Below are positions 31,199-41,815 of a DNA stretch of 64,000 bases, piece after piece. The number at the start of each line of letters is the position of its first letter. Within the stretch, counting starts at the first letter, position 1. The position numbers and the translations under genes were made by a program. This DNA is from Ascarosepion bandense (lineage: Eukaryota; Mollusca; Cephalopoda; Sepiida; Sepiidae), in contig JBBBDQ010000443.1 of the NCBI GenBank assembly GCA_037127315.1, positions 2,049,001 through 2,113,000 on the forward strand, written 5' to 3'. The notes beneath the pieces were generated by a model. It saw only the letters and a list, made by a program, of their open reading frames with translations. It did no database searches and was not told the origin of the DNA.

Positions 31199-31543
31199 AT
31201 GAGGAAAAAAAGAGAATCACTTTCAAGGGGCGGATCTACAGATTGTATTCCTTTCTTTTTTAGTTTCCAGCATATGTTTAAAGCTTATCCTGAATTGCAA
31301 ATCCTACCATTCCGAGTTGCCAGTGCCTGTTTGAAAGCCAATTTTATTACAGCCATCTTTCTTTACCGTTTCCTAGATAGTGGTAATAAATGCTATCATG
31401 CTTCTTTGTGCAGACAGACAAAAAAAAAAAACAATCCTGCTGATTATTCCATCCAAGCCGTGTTGAAAACCAATAGTGTTCTTGACATGGATGCATTAAT
31501 ATACAAGTTGCCCGATATTATTAAATATGATGTGTTTAATTAA
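31199..31543 (+). other. Open frame after acceptor-like site, weak exon candidate
   Basis: TTCCTTTCTTTTTTAG|TTTCCAG offers two possible 3' splice sites near 31263-31270. The following frame is open for over 85 codons, starting HMFKAYPELQILPFRVASAC. The PELQxLPFRVxSACLKA stretch loosely resembles the C-terminal end of extended Tudor domains, but I cannot verify this. An A-run interrupts the frame's plausibility and no donor is seen. Confidence 0.2.
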
Positions 31544-32169
31544 ATTTGTGCTAACAAAGATTTTGAGGAGCTTTTTTTTTTTTTCCATTATTTTCCATTT
31601 TAATTTTTTTGCCTTTTAAGCTGTTTACTGAATATAACAATCATTTGCCACTGAAAGATAGAGATATTGATTAGGAGTTTGGGAAAAAAAGTAATTCTTT
31701 TTTATACTTTGTTATAACCGGCTCTAATCATAGAACAAATTCTAGCAAAATATAAAAAAAAAAATATTTTTTCTTTTGTACTATTCGTTGGTGCTGGAAT
31801 ATAACTATTGAAGACTTTTGGCATTTAAAAAGGCATTTATTTTGTTCTTTCAGGCTTTGCTTATTAAAGTTTTGATCTCTCAAAGCAAATAAATATACAA
31901 GGGAAGAAAATGTTGTTTTCATATTTTATTTAATTGAGTGGCTTTTGTTTTTCTCTCATAATTTATTCAGGTTATTATCACTAATAAGAATCTGATTAAA
32001 AAGAACTGTTTTTTTTTCTTTTCTTTTTTTAATTCTTTGATCATGAGTGACAATGAGCTGTTTAAACTTGGATATTGCTTGCTTTTTTTTTATTTACTTT
32101 GCAATAAAAAATTCATAAAAATATTCTCTTTATTTTTTATTTTTTTTAAACATCAATATGAATTTGAGT
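31544..32169. other. Unassigned AT-rich sequence
   Basis: T- and A-runs only; no recognised feature. Confidence 0.4.
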
Positions 32170-32405
32170 AAAACTCATGTCAAAGCAGAAAAGCAAATGA
32201 GGCTAAGCAAAGTTGACTGCAGTCAGTATTTAGATGGATGACTGCTTAGGGATACCAAATGCCTTATTTTAGAAATGCAGGCATTTAATGGATATTGGCT
32301 CTAGAATGTTGAATTGCACCTGAATTCCTAATTCCCACAAGGTCTAACAGTATTCACTTACATGCAAATATACAATATTTACAATATATTCTGGCTTTAA
32401 ATAAA
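32170..32405 (+). mobile_element. 5S-tRNA SINE, decayed copy
   Basis: GAGGCTAAGCAAAGTTGACT, then GTATTTAGATGGATGACTGC and TTAGGGATACCAAATGCC follow the 3' half of 5S rRNA. A tRNA-like part follows (ATTTAATGGATATTGGCTC, CTGAATTCCTAATTCCC), then a tail with TTCTGGCTTTAAATAAAGGG. The same order is seen at 46565-46912. Confidence 0.6.
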
Positions 32406-33015
32406 GGGTTGATCAGTCAGTAAAGTGCCATACGTGATACACGCTTGGTTGATCATGTCTTGAAAGAAACATGACTGACTGGGCAGAAGATTATCCCCGC
32501 AGTAGGTTACCATTGCTTTCTGTGGTAGACTGGTTGCTGACCAAGGCTATAGAACCCAATCTGTCCTATTATTTGACTCCTAGCTAGACAGGGGAGAGAT
32601 GCATTATATTATTATGTAGTAATTAGTGTGGGATCAGTTTATTACTTCATAACAATATAAAACTGATCCCCCACTTTATATCCAGTAGAAGCCTTAATCA
32701 TGTTTTCAAATATTATATTCAGTCAGTCAGTTAAGTGCCATATGTGATACACGCTTGGGCGATAATGTCTCGAAAGAAACATGACTGACTGGGCAGAAGA
32801 TTATCCCGCAGTAGGTTGCCATTGCTTTCTGCGGTAGACTGGTTGCCGACCAAGGCTATAGAACCCAATCTGTCCTGTTATTTAACCCATAACTGGAAGG
32901 AATAGACAGATTAATACCTTTCCCAAGGGTATTTGCGCGCAAGTGAAGGCAATGAATTCAGCTAGAATTCGAACTCGGCTCCCCGATTTCTCGTTCCGAG
33001 CCGATATCCAATGCA
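32406..33015 (-). mobile_element. Composite dimeric SINE, copy 2
   Basis: Minus-strand counterpart of 26343-26980. Full SINE-T (32720-33015), linker with GTGGGGGATCAGTT / AACTGATCCCAC (32610-32700), then a head-less SINE-T at 32406-32600. The linker keeps CTACTGGATATAAAG in complement. Confidence 0.8.
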
Positions 33016-33382
33016 CCACAACAGAAAGCCATTGTTAACATAAAAATTACTTTTACTGGGAAGATGTGTTTGAATTGGTATCCCTAATTTTTTTTTTTTC
33101 ACAAGCATAGCAAATTAATATCCATCAGTGCTATATTGAAAAGTTCTACAAAAGATGATGTTTATAGTAATAAGAAATAATGTAGGATAAAAAATTAATT
33201 AAAATATTTTTGCAATTTAACAATATTTTCTGGCTTTAAATAACCTGCAAAAGGATGAAAAGCCATAAAAAATTAATGAATCAATCATAGCAGAATTCCA
33301 TTGTTAATATAAACATTATTTTTTGTGGGGACATATGTTTGAGTTGCTATGTCTGATTTTTTTTTATTTTCATTGAAATAAT
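33010..33382 (+). repeat. Repeat P (parent of the satellite) and start of array
   Basis: Dispersed repeat: CCATTGTTAACATAAAAATT, a T-run, one diverged single monomer (ATTGAAAAGTTCTACAAAAG at 33140), ATTTTCTGGCTTTAAATAAC, TGCAAAAGG and AATGAATCAATC at 33015-33290. A second P copy starts at 33290 and leads into the tandem array. Other P copies: 37400-37620 and 44690-44815. Confidence 0.8.
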
Positions 33383-36300
33383 TATCAACCGGCCTAGATT
33401 GAGAAGTCCTACCAAAGATAACGTTTATAGTAATAAGAAGTAATGTTGGATAAAGTATTAATATCAACTGGCCTAGATTGAGAAGTCCTACCAAAGATAA
33501 TGCTAAGGTAATAAGAAGTAATGTTGGACAAAGTATTAATATGAACTGGCCTAGATTGAGAAGTCCTACCAAAGATAACGCGAGGTAATAAGAAGTAATG
33601 TTGGACAAAGTATTAATATGAACTGGCCTAGATTGAGAAGTCCCACCAAAGATAACGCTTATAGTAGTAAGAAGTAATGTTGGATAAAGTATTAATATCA
33701 ACTGGCCTAGATTGAGAAGTCCTACCAAAGATAACGCTATAGTAATAAGAAGTACCGTTGGATAAAGTATTAATATCAATCCGCCTAGATTGAGAAGTCC
33801 TACCAAAGATAACGCTTATAGTAGTAAGAAGTAATGTTGGATAAAGTATTAATATGAACTGGCCTAGATTGAGAAGTCCTACCAAAGATAACGTTTATAG
33901 TAATAAGAAGTAATGTTGATAAAAGTATTAATATCAACTGGCCTAGATTGAGAAGTCCTACCAAAGATAACGCTTATAGTAGTAAGAAGTAATGTTGGAT
34001 AAAGTACACATGAACTGGCCTAGATTGAGAAGTCCCACCAAAGATAACGTTTATAGTAATAAGAAGTAATGTTGGATAAAGTATTAATATGAACTGGCCT
34101 AGATTGAGAAGTCCTACCAAAGATAACGCTTATAGTAATAAGAAGTAATGTTGGATAAAGTATTAATATCAACCGCCTAGATTGAGAAGTCCTACCAAAG
34201 ATAACGCTATAGTAATAGGAAGTAATGTTGGATAAAGTATTAATATCAACCGCCTAGATTGAGAAGTCCTACAAAGATAATGCTTATAGTAATAGGAAGT
34301 AATGTTGGATAAAGTATTAATATCAACTGGCCTAGATTGAGAAGTCCTACCAAAGATAACGCTTATAGTAATAAGAAGTAATGTTGGATAAAGTATTAAT
34401 ATCAACCGCCTAGATTGAGAAGTCCTACCAAAGATAACGCTTATAGTAGTAAGAAGTAATGTTGGATAAAGTATTAATATGAACTGGCCTAGATTGAGAA
34501 GTCCTACCAAAGATAACGCTTATAGTAATAAGAAGTAATGTTGGATAAAGTATTAATATCAACTGGCCTAGATTGAGAAGTCCTACCAAGATAACGCTTA
34601 TAGTAGTAAGAAGTAATGTTGGATAAAGTATTAATATCAACTGGCCTAGATTGAGAAGTCCTACCAAAGATAACGCTTATAGTAATAAGAAGTAATGTTG
34701 GATAAAGTATTAATATCAACTGCCTAGATTGAGAAGTCCTACTAAAGATAACGCTTATAGTAATAAGAAGCAATGTTGGATAAAGTATTAGCCATTGAAC
34801 CGCCTAGATTGAGAAGTCCTACCAAAGATAACGCTTATAGTAATAAGAAGTAATGTTGGATAAAGTATTAATATCAACCGCCTAGATTGAGAAGTCCTAC
34901 TAAAGATAACGCTTATAGTAATAAGAAGTAATGTTGGATAAAGTATTAATATCAACTGGCCTAGATTGAGAAGTCCTACCAAAGATAACGTTTATAGTAA
35001 TAAGAAGTAATGTTGGACAAAGTATTACTATGAACTGGCCTAGATTGAGAAGTCCTACCAAAGACAATGCTATAGTAATAAGAAGTAATGTTGGACAAAG
35101 TATTACTATGAACTGGCCTAGATTGGAGAAGTCCTACCAAAGATAACGTTTATAGTAATAAGAAGTAATGTTGGACAAAGTATTACTATGAACTGGCCTA
35201 GATTGGAGAAGTCCTACCAAAGATACCTTATAGTAGTAAGAAGTAATGTTGGATAAAGTATTAATATCAACCGTCTCGATTGAGAAATCCTACCAAAGAT
35301 AACGTTTATAGTAATAAGAAGTAATGTTGGATAAAGTATTAATATCAACCGGCCTAGATTGAGAAGTCCTACCAAAGATAACGTTTATAGTAATAAAAAG
35401 TAATGTTGGATAAAGTATTAATATCAACCGGCCTAGATTGAGAAGTCCTACTAAAGATAACGTTTATAGTAATAAGAAGTAATGTTGGATAAAGTATTAA
35501 TATCAACCGGCCTAGATTGAGAAGTCCTACTAAAGATAACGTTTATAGTAATAAGAAGTAATGTTGGATAAAGTATTAATATCAACCGGCCTAGATTGAG
35601 AAGTCCTACTAAAGATAACGTTTATAGTAATAAGAAGTAATGTTGGATAAAGTATTAATATCAACCAGCCTAGATTGAGAAGTCCTACTAAAGATAACGT
35701 TTATAGTAATAAGAAGTAATGTTGGATAAAGTATTAATATCAACCGGCCTAGATTGAGAAGTCCTACCAAAGATAACGTTTATAGTAATAAGAAGTAATG
35801 TTGGATAAAGTATTAATATCAACCGGCCTAGATTGAGAAGTCCTACCAAAGATAACGTTTATAGTAATAAAAAGTAATGTTGGACAAAGTATTAATATCA
35901 ACTGGCCTAGATTGAGAAGTCCTACCAAAGAGAATGTTTATAGTAATAAGAAGTAATGTTGGATAAAGTATTAATATCAACCGGCCTAGATTGAGAAGTC
36001 CTACTAAAGATAACGTTTATAGTAATAAGAAGTAATGTTGGATAAAGTATTAATATGAACTGGCCTAGATTGAGAAGTCCTACCAAAGATAACGTTTATA
36101 GTAATAAGAAGTAATGTTGGATAAAGTATTAATATCAACCGGCCTAGATTGAGAAGTCCTACCAAAGATAACGTTTATAGTAATAAGAAGTAATGTTGGA
36201 TAAAGTATTAATATCAACCGGCCTAGATTGAGAAGTCCTACTAAAGATAACGTTTATAGTAATAAGAAGTAATGTTGGATAAAGTATCAATATCAACCGG

Positions 36301-36990
36301 CCTAGATTGAGAAGTCCTACCAAAGATAACGTTTATAGTAATAAGAAGTAATGTTGGATAAAGTATTAATATCAACCGGCCTAGATTGAGAAGTCCTACC
36401 AAAGATAACGTTTATAGTAATAAGAAGTAATGTTGGATAAGTATTAATATCAACCGGCCTAGATTGAGAAGTCCTACCAAAGATAACGTTTATAGTAATA
36501 AGAAGTAATGTTGGATAAAGTATCAATATCAACCGGCCTAGATTGAGAAGTCCTACCAAAGATAACGTTTATAGTAATAAGAAGTAATGTTGGATAAGTA
36601 TTAATATCAACCGGCCTAGATTGAGAAGTCCTACCAAAGATAACGTTTATAGTAATAAGAAGTAATGTTGGATAAAGTATCAATATCAACCGGCCTAGAT
36701 TGAGAAGTCCTACCAAAGATAACGTTTATAGTAATAAGAAGTAATGTTGGATAAGTATTAATATCAACCGGCCTAGATTGAGAAGTCCTACCAAAGATAA
36801 CATTTATAGTAATAAGAAGTAATGTTGGATAAAGTATTAATATCAACCGGCCTAGATTGAGAAGTCCTACCAAAGATAACGTTTATAGTAGTAAGAAGTA
36901 ATGTTGGATAAAGTATTAATATCAACCGGTCTAGATTGAGAAGTCCTACCAAAGATAACGTTTATAGTAATAAGAAGTAATGTTGGATAA
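33383..36990. repeat. 79-bp satellite array, about 45 copies
   Basis: Monomer of 79 bp: ATCAACCGGCCTAGATTGAG, AAGTCCTACCAAAGATAACG, TTTATAGTAATAAGAAGTAA, TGTTGGATAAAGTATTAAT. The left half (to about 35,270) is heterogeneous (GAACTGGCC, AACGCTT, GTAGTAAG variants, small indels). The right half is homogeneous. Between 36,270 and 36,830 alternating 79- and 78-bp monomers form a 157-bp higher-order unit. Minus-strand frames spanning about three monomers (VGLLNLGQLILILYP) arise because 79 is 3x26+1; they are not genes. Confidence 0.97.
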
Positions 36991-37072
36991 AAAATTAATT
37001 ATAAATATTCTTACAATCTAAGAATAGTTTCTGGCTTTAAATAACTTGCAAATGGTTGATAAATTGTAAGAC
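36991..37072 (+). repeat. Repeat P 3' part closing the array
   Basis: GGATAAAAAATTAATTATAA, TTCTGGCTTTAAATAACTTG and CAAATGGTTGATAAATTG: the same 3' sequence that follows the single diverged monomer at 33180-33290. The array is therefore internal to one P copy. Confidence 0.85.
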
Positions 37073-37395
37073 ATGAATCTAAACTTATTTATAAATGGAA
37101 CTTTGTCTGTGTTTATGTGTGTGTGTGTGTGTGTGTGTCCGTTGGCTATAGACTCTGAAACCGATTTTCTTGAAAATTTACACAGTTGTATGTACTATAA
37201 GCGTCTGCGAGTGTTCTTAGCTAGGTTTTGTGCTGAGGTACCCCTGATAAATATTGATAATTGAAAAAATTGGGTGATAGAAGGAGCGGTCTGATTTTAA
37301 TCAAATTTGATACACTCATAGACAAAGACATAAGAAACTATATTCAGAAGTTTCAAGGTTGCAGTTCTTAAAATAGTGCAGAAAATTGTGCTAGT
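37073..37395 (+). mobile_element. Helitron-like, first module only
   Basis: CTAAACTTATTTATAAATGG, (TG)n, CGTTGGCTATAGACTCTGAA, CCGATTTTCTTGAAAATTT, then TCATAGACAAAGACATAAG and CAAGGTTGCAGTTCTTAAAA. It stops at the point where the terminal module begins in the long copies (38590). Confidence 0.6.
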
Positions 37396-37399
37396 GAAT

Positions 37400-37620
37400 A
37401 AAAAAAAACAGAAAGCCATTGTTAATATAAATGTCCATACCTGTATTTTTTTTTTTTACTGGATTTCTCATCTGACATTATGTCTTTATTACTATAAACA
37501 TTATTTTTAGTGAATATATAGTTTTGAGTTGTCATCCCTTAATTTTTTTATTTTTTTATACACTGAAATTAATAACAACTAGCCTAGGTTGAGACGTCCT
37601 ACTAAAAAAGGATTGTGCCT
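37400..37620 (+). repeat. Repeat P, copy with one monomer
   Basis: AGAAAGCCATTGTTAATATA, T-run, then AACAACTAGCCTAGGTTGAG and ACGTCCTACTAAA: a single satellite-like monomer start in its dispersed context. Confidence 0.65.
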
Positions 37621-38234
37621 CTGAGAATAATTGAACCTGTATTCCCTTTTCATTCAAGGAAAATGTTCTGTCACTGAAATATGCCAATTCAGCTACAGAG
37701 GTCGCATTGATAGAGCAGGTTTTCTATTTAAGTAATACACATTTCCCCATTAGGATTTCTACAAATTTATATCTGCTAGCTTCATTTAGTTACTTTTCTC
37801 ATCTGTCTTTTGTTCCATCTGAAACATGCTCCCTTTTAAATGAACCTGATAGAATCTAACAAGAATTAAAGCCATAAGGAATTTAGTGATGAAGATGGTG
37901 TCAAAATAATTTTAAGATAATTATTCATGATAGGGATGGGTATGTCTTGTGTCTAACCTGTAAAAAAAAATGTCATGTTTCTGGTTTCATCTTCAATCAT
38001 TTTACTAAACAAATTTTTTTACCAACATTTATCTTTCTCTAATCTCATCTGTTTTTAATATAATTAAGGAGGGAACAGGCTTCTTGAAGTTAAATAGGGG
38101 GAAACTCTTTGTCAGGATTTGAACTGAAATATATTAATATATACCTCTGCTTTATCTACAAATTTGTTAGAGTCAATAAAGGACAAACTGTTCCACCTAT
38201 TTTCACTTTTATTTTTGTATATATATATATATAT
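37621..38234. other. Unassigned AT-rich sequence
   Basis: No recognised element. A short AT run occurs at 38218-38234. Confidence 0.4.
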
Positions 38235-38276
38235 TTAAATATAAATCTATCTATCTATCTATCTATCTATCTAATC
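38235..38276. repeat. (CTAT)n microsatellite
   Basis: Eight CTAT units, running into AATCTAATCTAAAC at the Helitron-like start. The reverse copy at 63.7 kb has TTTAGATAGATTTAGAT at the same place. Confidence 0.95.
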
Positions 38277-38998
38277 TAATCTAAACTTATTTATAAATGG
38301 AATTTTGTCTGTGTGTGTCTGTGTGTGTGTCCGTTACCTATAGACTCCGAAACGGCTGAACCGATTTTCTTGAAAATTTGCACAGTTGTACTATAAGCAT
38401 CTGCGAGTGTTCTTAGCTAGGTTTTGTGTTGAGGTACCCCCAATAAATATTGAAAATCGATTATTGAAAAAATCGGGTTCTAGAAGGAGTGGTCCAATTT
38501 TATTCAAATTTCATACGCTCATAGACAAAGACATAAGAAACGATATTCAGAAGTTTCAAGGTTGCAGTTCTTACAATAGTGCAGAAAATCGATTATATAT
38601 ATATATATAAAAGGCAAGATGTTCGTGTGTGTGTCTGTTTATCTGCCTGTATATCTGTATTGTTTCAGCCCTTCCATTTTAGTTTTTGCTTTGGGTTTGG
38701 CTCTAAGTAGGTATAATTGTAGTTCTTAGTCTCAGTCATGATACCATTTACTCAGAGAACTTATTTAGCCTTCAAAATTCAGTTTACGACAAAAAAAAAC
38801 TTATTTGATATCGATACCAGGAAATGAAAATTTGACTTACATCCATTCATTTGTCTTTCAGTCTACAGTTTCGCTTTAACTGGAAACAACTATTGCTTTT
38901 TAGTTTTTCGTCTTAATGTCCAAAGAGTCTGAGCTCCAGGACCATGGATTAGTTTTAAAGCTTTCATTACACCTGAGCAACGCCAGGCTATCCTGCTA
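38277..38998 (+). mobile_element. Helitron-like element, long copy
   Basis: First module (CTATAGACTCCGAAACGGCT, GAACCGATTTTCTTGAAAAT, GGTTGCAGTTCTTACAATAG), then TATATATATATATAAAAGGC, GTCTGTTTATCTGCCTGTAT and ATGGATTAGTTTTAAAGC. It ends CCTGAGCAACGCCAGGCTAT, CCTGCTAGT: a short GC hairpin followed by CTAG|T, as at known Helitron 3' ends. No Rep/helicase coding. The TATATAAAAGGCAAGATGTT string could be an internal 5' end, making the unit two modules. The 63,026-63,745 copy is its near-complete match in reverse. Confidence 0.65.

Positions 38999-39042
<44 letters not shown>
38999..39042. repeat. (TA)n microsatellite
   Basis: About 20 TA units between the Helitron-like end and the Tc1-like element, which prefers TA targets. 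Confidence 0.95.
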
Positions 39043-39684
39043 TACTGTGCAAAAGTATTAGGACAAGAACTATTTTATCTTTTATGAGGCATATTGACAG
39101 AATATAAACAATTTAATTAAAGTAATTTTATTTGATTTACTCAACAACTGCTTTAACAAGAAAAAATCCTTGTTACAAAATAAATTTAATATTTAGTATA
39201 ATGGCCTTTTGCTTTGACCACAGCCTTCATTCTGTCAGGCATTGACATCACAAGCTTCTTCAATCTATCTAATATTATCTCCTGCCAAGCAGCTTGTATT
39301 TGTTCCCAAAGTGTGTCTTGCAAATTAACATTAGATTTATCAATTCAAGAGGGGGGAATAAGAAAAAAGTCAGTCATATCCAAGGATAATAGAATAATGA
39401 GGAGTTTCAAAATAACTTAATAGAAAATAGGAAAAATTTAATATAACTTCTTTTTAATACATTTCTTTTACACCTAGTTTTAAATAATCAATATTTATTA
39501 TCAATTTCCTTGGCTTTTCACCCTGTATTTTTAATTTCAGTGAGGTTTTAGGAAAATCACCCCTGTCCTAATACTTTTGCACACTACCTGTAGTGTGCAA
39601 AAGTGTTAGGACAGGGGCGATTTTAAACTTTATTTTGATGTCTCATACATGATAAAACAGTTCTTGTCCTAATACTTTTGCACA

Positions 39685-39687
<3 letters not shown>
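39043..39687 (-). mobile_element. Tc1-like element with nested MITE
   Basis: Outer inverted repeats TACTGTGCAAAAGTATTAGG / CCTAATACTTTTGCACAGTA. Minus-strand frame at 39190-39319 reads WEQIQAAWQEIILDRLKKLV, then MSMPDRMKAVVKAKGHYTKY and stop, the classic Tc1 transposase C-terminus. Inside, a 35-bp-arm palindrome at 39553-39624 (CCCCTGTCCTAATACTTTTG / CAAAAGTGTTAGGACAGGGG) marks a junction between a deleted Tc1 (39043-39587) and a 98-bp mini-copy (39590-39687) with its own ends. TA runs flank both sides. Confidence 0.8.

Positions 39688-39734
<47 letters not shown>
39685..39734. repeat. (TA)n microsatellite
   Basis: About 24 TA units adjoining the Tc1-like end. Confidence 0.95.
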
Positions 39735-39736
<2 letters not shown>

Positions 39737-40255
39737 TTTGTGTAAATTCAGCATAAATATTGACTTGTTTGCTGAATATTTTTTAAACACTAGAAAACTG
39801 AATTTCAGAATAGAATCAAATCAAAAGAGATACCCTGCATCATATCTCGAAAGTCATTTCAATTGAGATATTTTGACTCATCCTATTCTATAAACTTTAT
39901 CTGCCTTTTCAAGGGATGTCAACTGTAGTGAAGAAATCTAGTCCTCTATCTTTTATAACAAATAGAATGAAAAGAGAAACACTGCATCAAATGAAATACC
40001 ATTTTATATCGTACAAGATAAGATATAAATAACAAGGGATTTGTTTTCCATATAAAGAAATGTTTTTCTTAGATTGTTTCTTTTTCACTTACTTTGTATG
40101 TTTTTTGTTTTCATCTTTCTTAAAATTAAGGGCTTAGTATGATATTACAAGAATGCTTTAAACAGTCACTACGATTGCCAAAATTTCACTGTTTAAAAGC
40201 AGCCACAATAACAACAAAAGTAAAAAATTGTAGAATATATTCTTGTTAATGCTGA
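39735..40255. other. Unassigned AT-rich sequence
   Basis: No recognised element or exon signature. Confidence 0.4.
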
Positions 40256-40760
40256 GATTAACCATTTTCATACAGGAAACATTCATTGACTGTAATGTTA
40301 GCGTTACTTTTGGTTGAAATTTTTAAATGATCTGTTTTAGGAAATTACATTCTTCATGTTTAATAACTATTATAGATCTTTTTCATATCAATTCCTCAAA
40401 TAAAATAATTTACAAGACATTCAACTAGCCATGGTAAGATTTACTGTTTCCATACAGGAAACATTAGATATTCATTGACTGAAATGTTAGCATTACTTTT
40501 AGCGGGCATTTTTAAATGATTTGTTTTAGAAAAGTAGACTTTTCATGTCCAATAACTATCATAGATCTTTTTCATATCAATTTCTCAAATAAAATAATTT
40601 ACAAGACATTCAAATCGCCATGTTAAGATTAACTATTTTCATTCAGAAAATATTAGACATTCATTGACTGAACAGCCTGTGCTAGTTTTGGATGAAATTT
40701 ATAAAACCGTTCTGTTAAAACAATATGTCAAGAAAAATAGGTTTCTCAAGTCCACTGCTA
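40256..40760. repeat. Tandem repeat, period 182-189 bp
   Basis: Units starting at 40256, 40438 and 40627 with TTCATACAGGAAACATT, TTCATTGACTG and CATAGATCTTTTTCATATCA. The third is partial and diverges within a short open frame that I do not call. Confidence 0.85.
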
Positions 40761-40899
40761 TAGATCTTTCCAGTATTGGTGAAGGTTTCCTTTTTAACCT
40801 TTTGTTTGAAGTAATGTGGAATGTCAAGATCTTGATTATGACATTATTTTCTCTTTGAGTTCCATGTGTGGTATTGATTATCTTTCCTTAAACATAGTC

Positions 40900-41035
40900 T
40901 GTATTTAAATAAGTCCAGCTCGGACACACTTCATTCTAAGTTGAATAAAGCTTCAGAAAACTTATACCTGTATTCATCTGTTCACTGCAATGTGATATCC
41001 ATTTTAGCTGTTACTGCTGTTCAAAGTCCTCCAGC
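40900..41035 (+). mobile_element. LTR-like segment (low confidence)
   Basis: GTTGAATAAAGCTTCAGAAA with a poly(A) signal and ACTTATACCTGTATTCATC resembles GTTGAATAAAGCTTCCTTAA and CCTACACCTGTGTACC at 59390. The shared layout suggests related LTR 3' ends. No terminal repeats could be fixed. Confidence 0.3.
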
Positions 41036-41209
41036 AATATAATTTCTGTTCTTTGTTATTTTTTATGATTTTGTGGTGCCAGTTAATAAGATTCAAAGAA
41101 GAATGGTACTCTTTCAAAAAACCTACAGTGTTCATGTGCTGGAAGTCATTTTTAATTATAGATCCGAGAAAATGGTTGCATACAACTGACAGCTTAGATG
41201 TTTATGAAT

Positions 41210-41720
41210 ATGAACTTAGCTCACTGGTACCTCCCATACATGCTTTCTCGACAGCTACAATCTTCAAGGATTCAAATGTAAAGTCAATAGTCATCTCCTA
41301 TCTCACTAACCTGCATCCTCTCTCTCATGGAATTCCCTTCCGTTTACTTGCTTTCCCGACAGCTACAATCTTCAAGAATTCAAATGTAAAGTCAATAGTC
41401 ATCTCCTATCTCACTAACCTGCATCCTCTCTCTCATGGAATTCCCTTCCGTTTACTTGCTTTCCCGACAGCTACAATCTTCAAGAATTCAAATGTAAAGT
41501 CAATAGTCATCTCTTATTTCACTAACCTGCATCCTCTCTCTCATGCTCCTTTCTCCAGCCACTCCACTCTCATCAGTATTCTCATCCTTCCCCTACCCTC
41601 TTCCTGACAACCCCTGTAACCTGTCACTCTTTCTCATAACTTACCTTCTATGTAACCCCCTGCTCAACAGTGGCAGTAAAATGCCTTGCTTGGGGCAATA
41701 TGATTATAAAAAAAAAAAGA
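41210..41720 (+). pseudogene. LINE-J fragment with 108-bp tandem triplication
   Basis: ELSSLVPPIHA starts the RT C-terminus. Then CGACAGCTACAATCTTCAAG (PDSYNLQ-type LINE-J C-terminus) recurs at 41249, 41357 and 41465, exactly 108 bp apart, each unit running through CCGTTTACTTGCTTTCC. The 3' tail TGTAACCCCCTGCTCAACAG and CTTGCTTGGGGCAATATGAT follows with an A-run. A 184-codon open frame across it is an off-frame shadow of the LINE. Confidence 0.8.
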
Positions 41721-41737
41721 AAAAATTCTATACAATT

Positions 41738-41815
41738 ATAATGTGGATATAAAGTGGGGAATCAACACTAGAATCAATATATAAAATGATCCCTCACTTT
41801 ATAGCCACATTTTTC
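41738..41815. repeat. Short palindromic element
   Basis: TGTGGATATAAAGTGGGGAA at the left pairs with TCCCTCACTTTATAGCCACA at the right. TAAAGTGGGG..AT C matches the linker palindrome of the composite SINEs (CATAAAGTGGGGGATCAG). It lies between two LINE-J 3' tails. Confidence 0.7.

Noticed and set aside
33285..36873. Repeated minus-strand frames reading VGLLNLGQLILILYPT
   Set aside because: They are the 79-bp satellite read through three frames; indels between monomers set their ends.
33383..36990. CRISPR-like regular array
   Set aside because: No spacers: units are contiguous 79-bp monomers, in animal DNA.
41053..41607. 184-codon frame with internal 36-residue repeats
   Set aside because: It is an off-frame reading of the triplicated LINE-J segment; the 108-bp period keeps the frame open.
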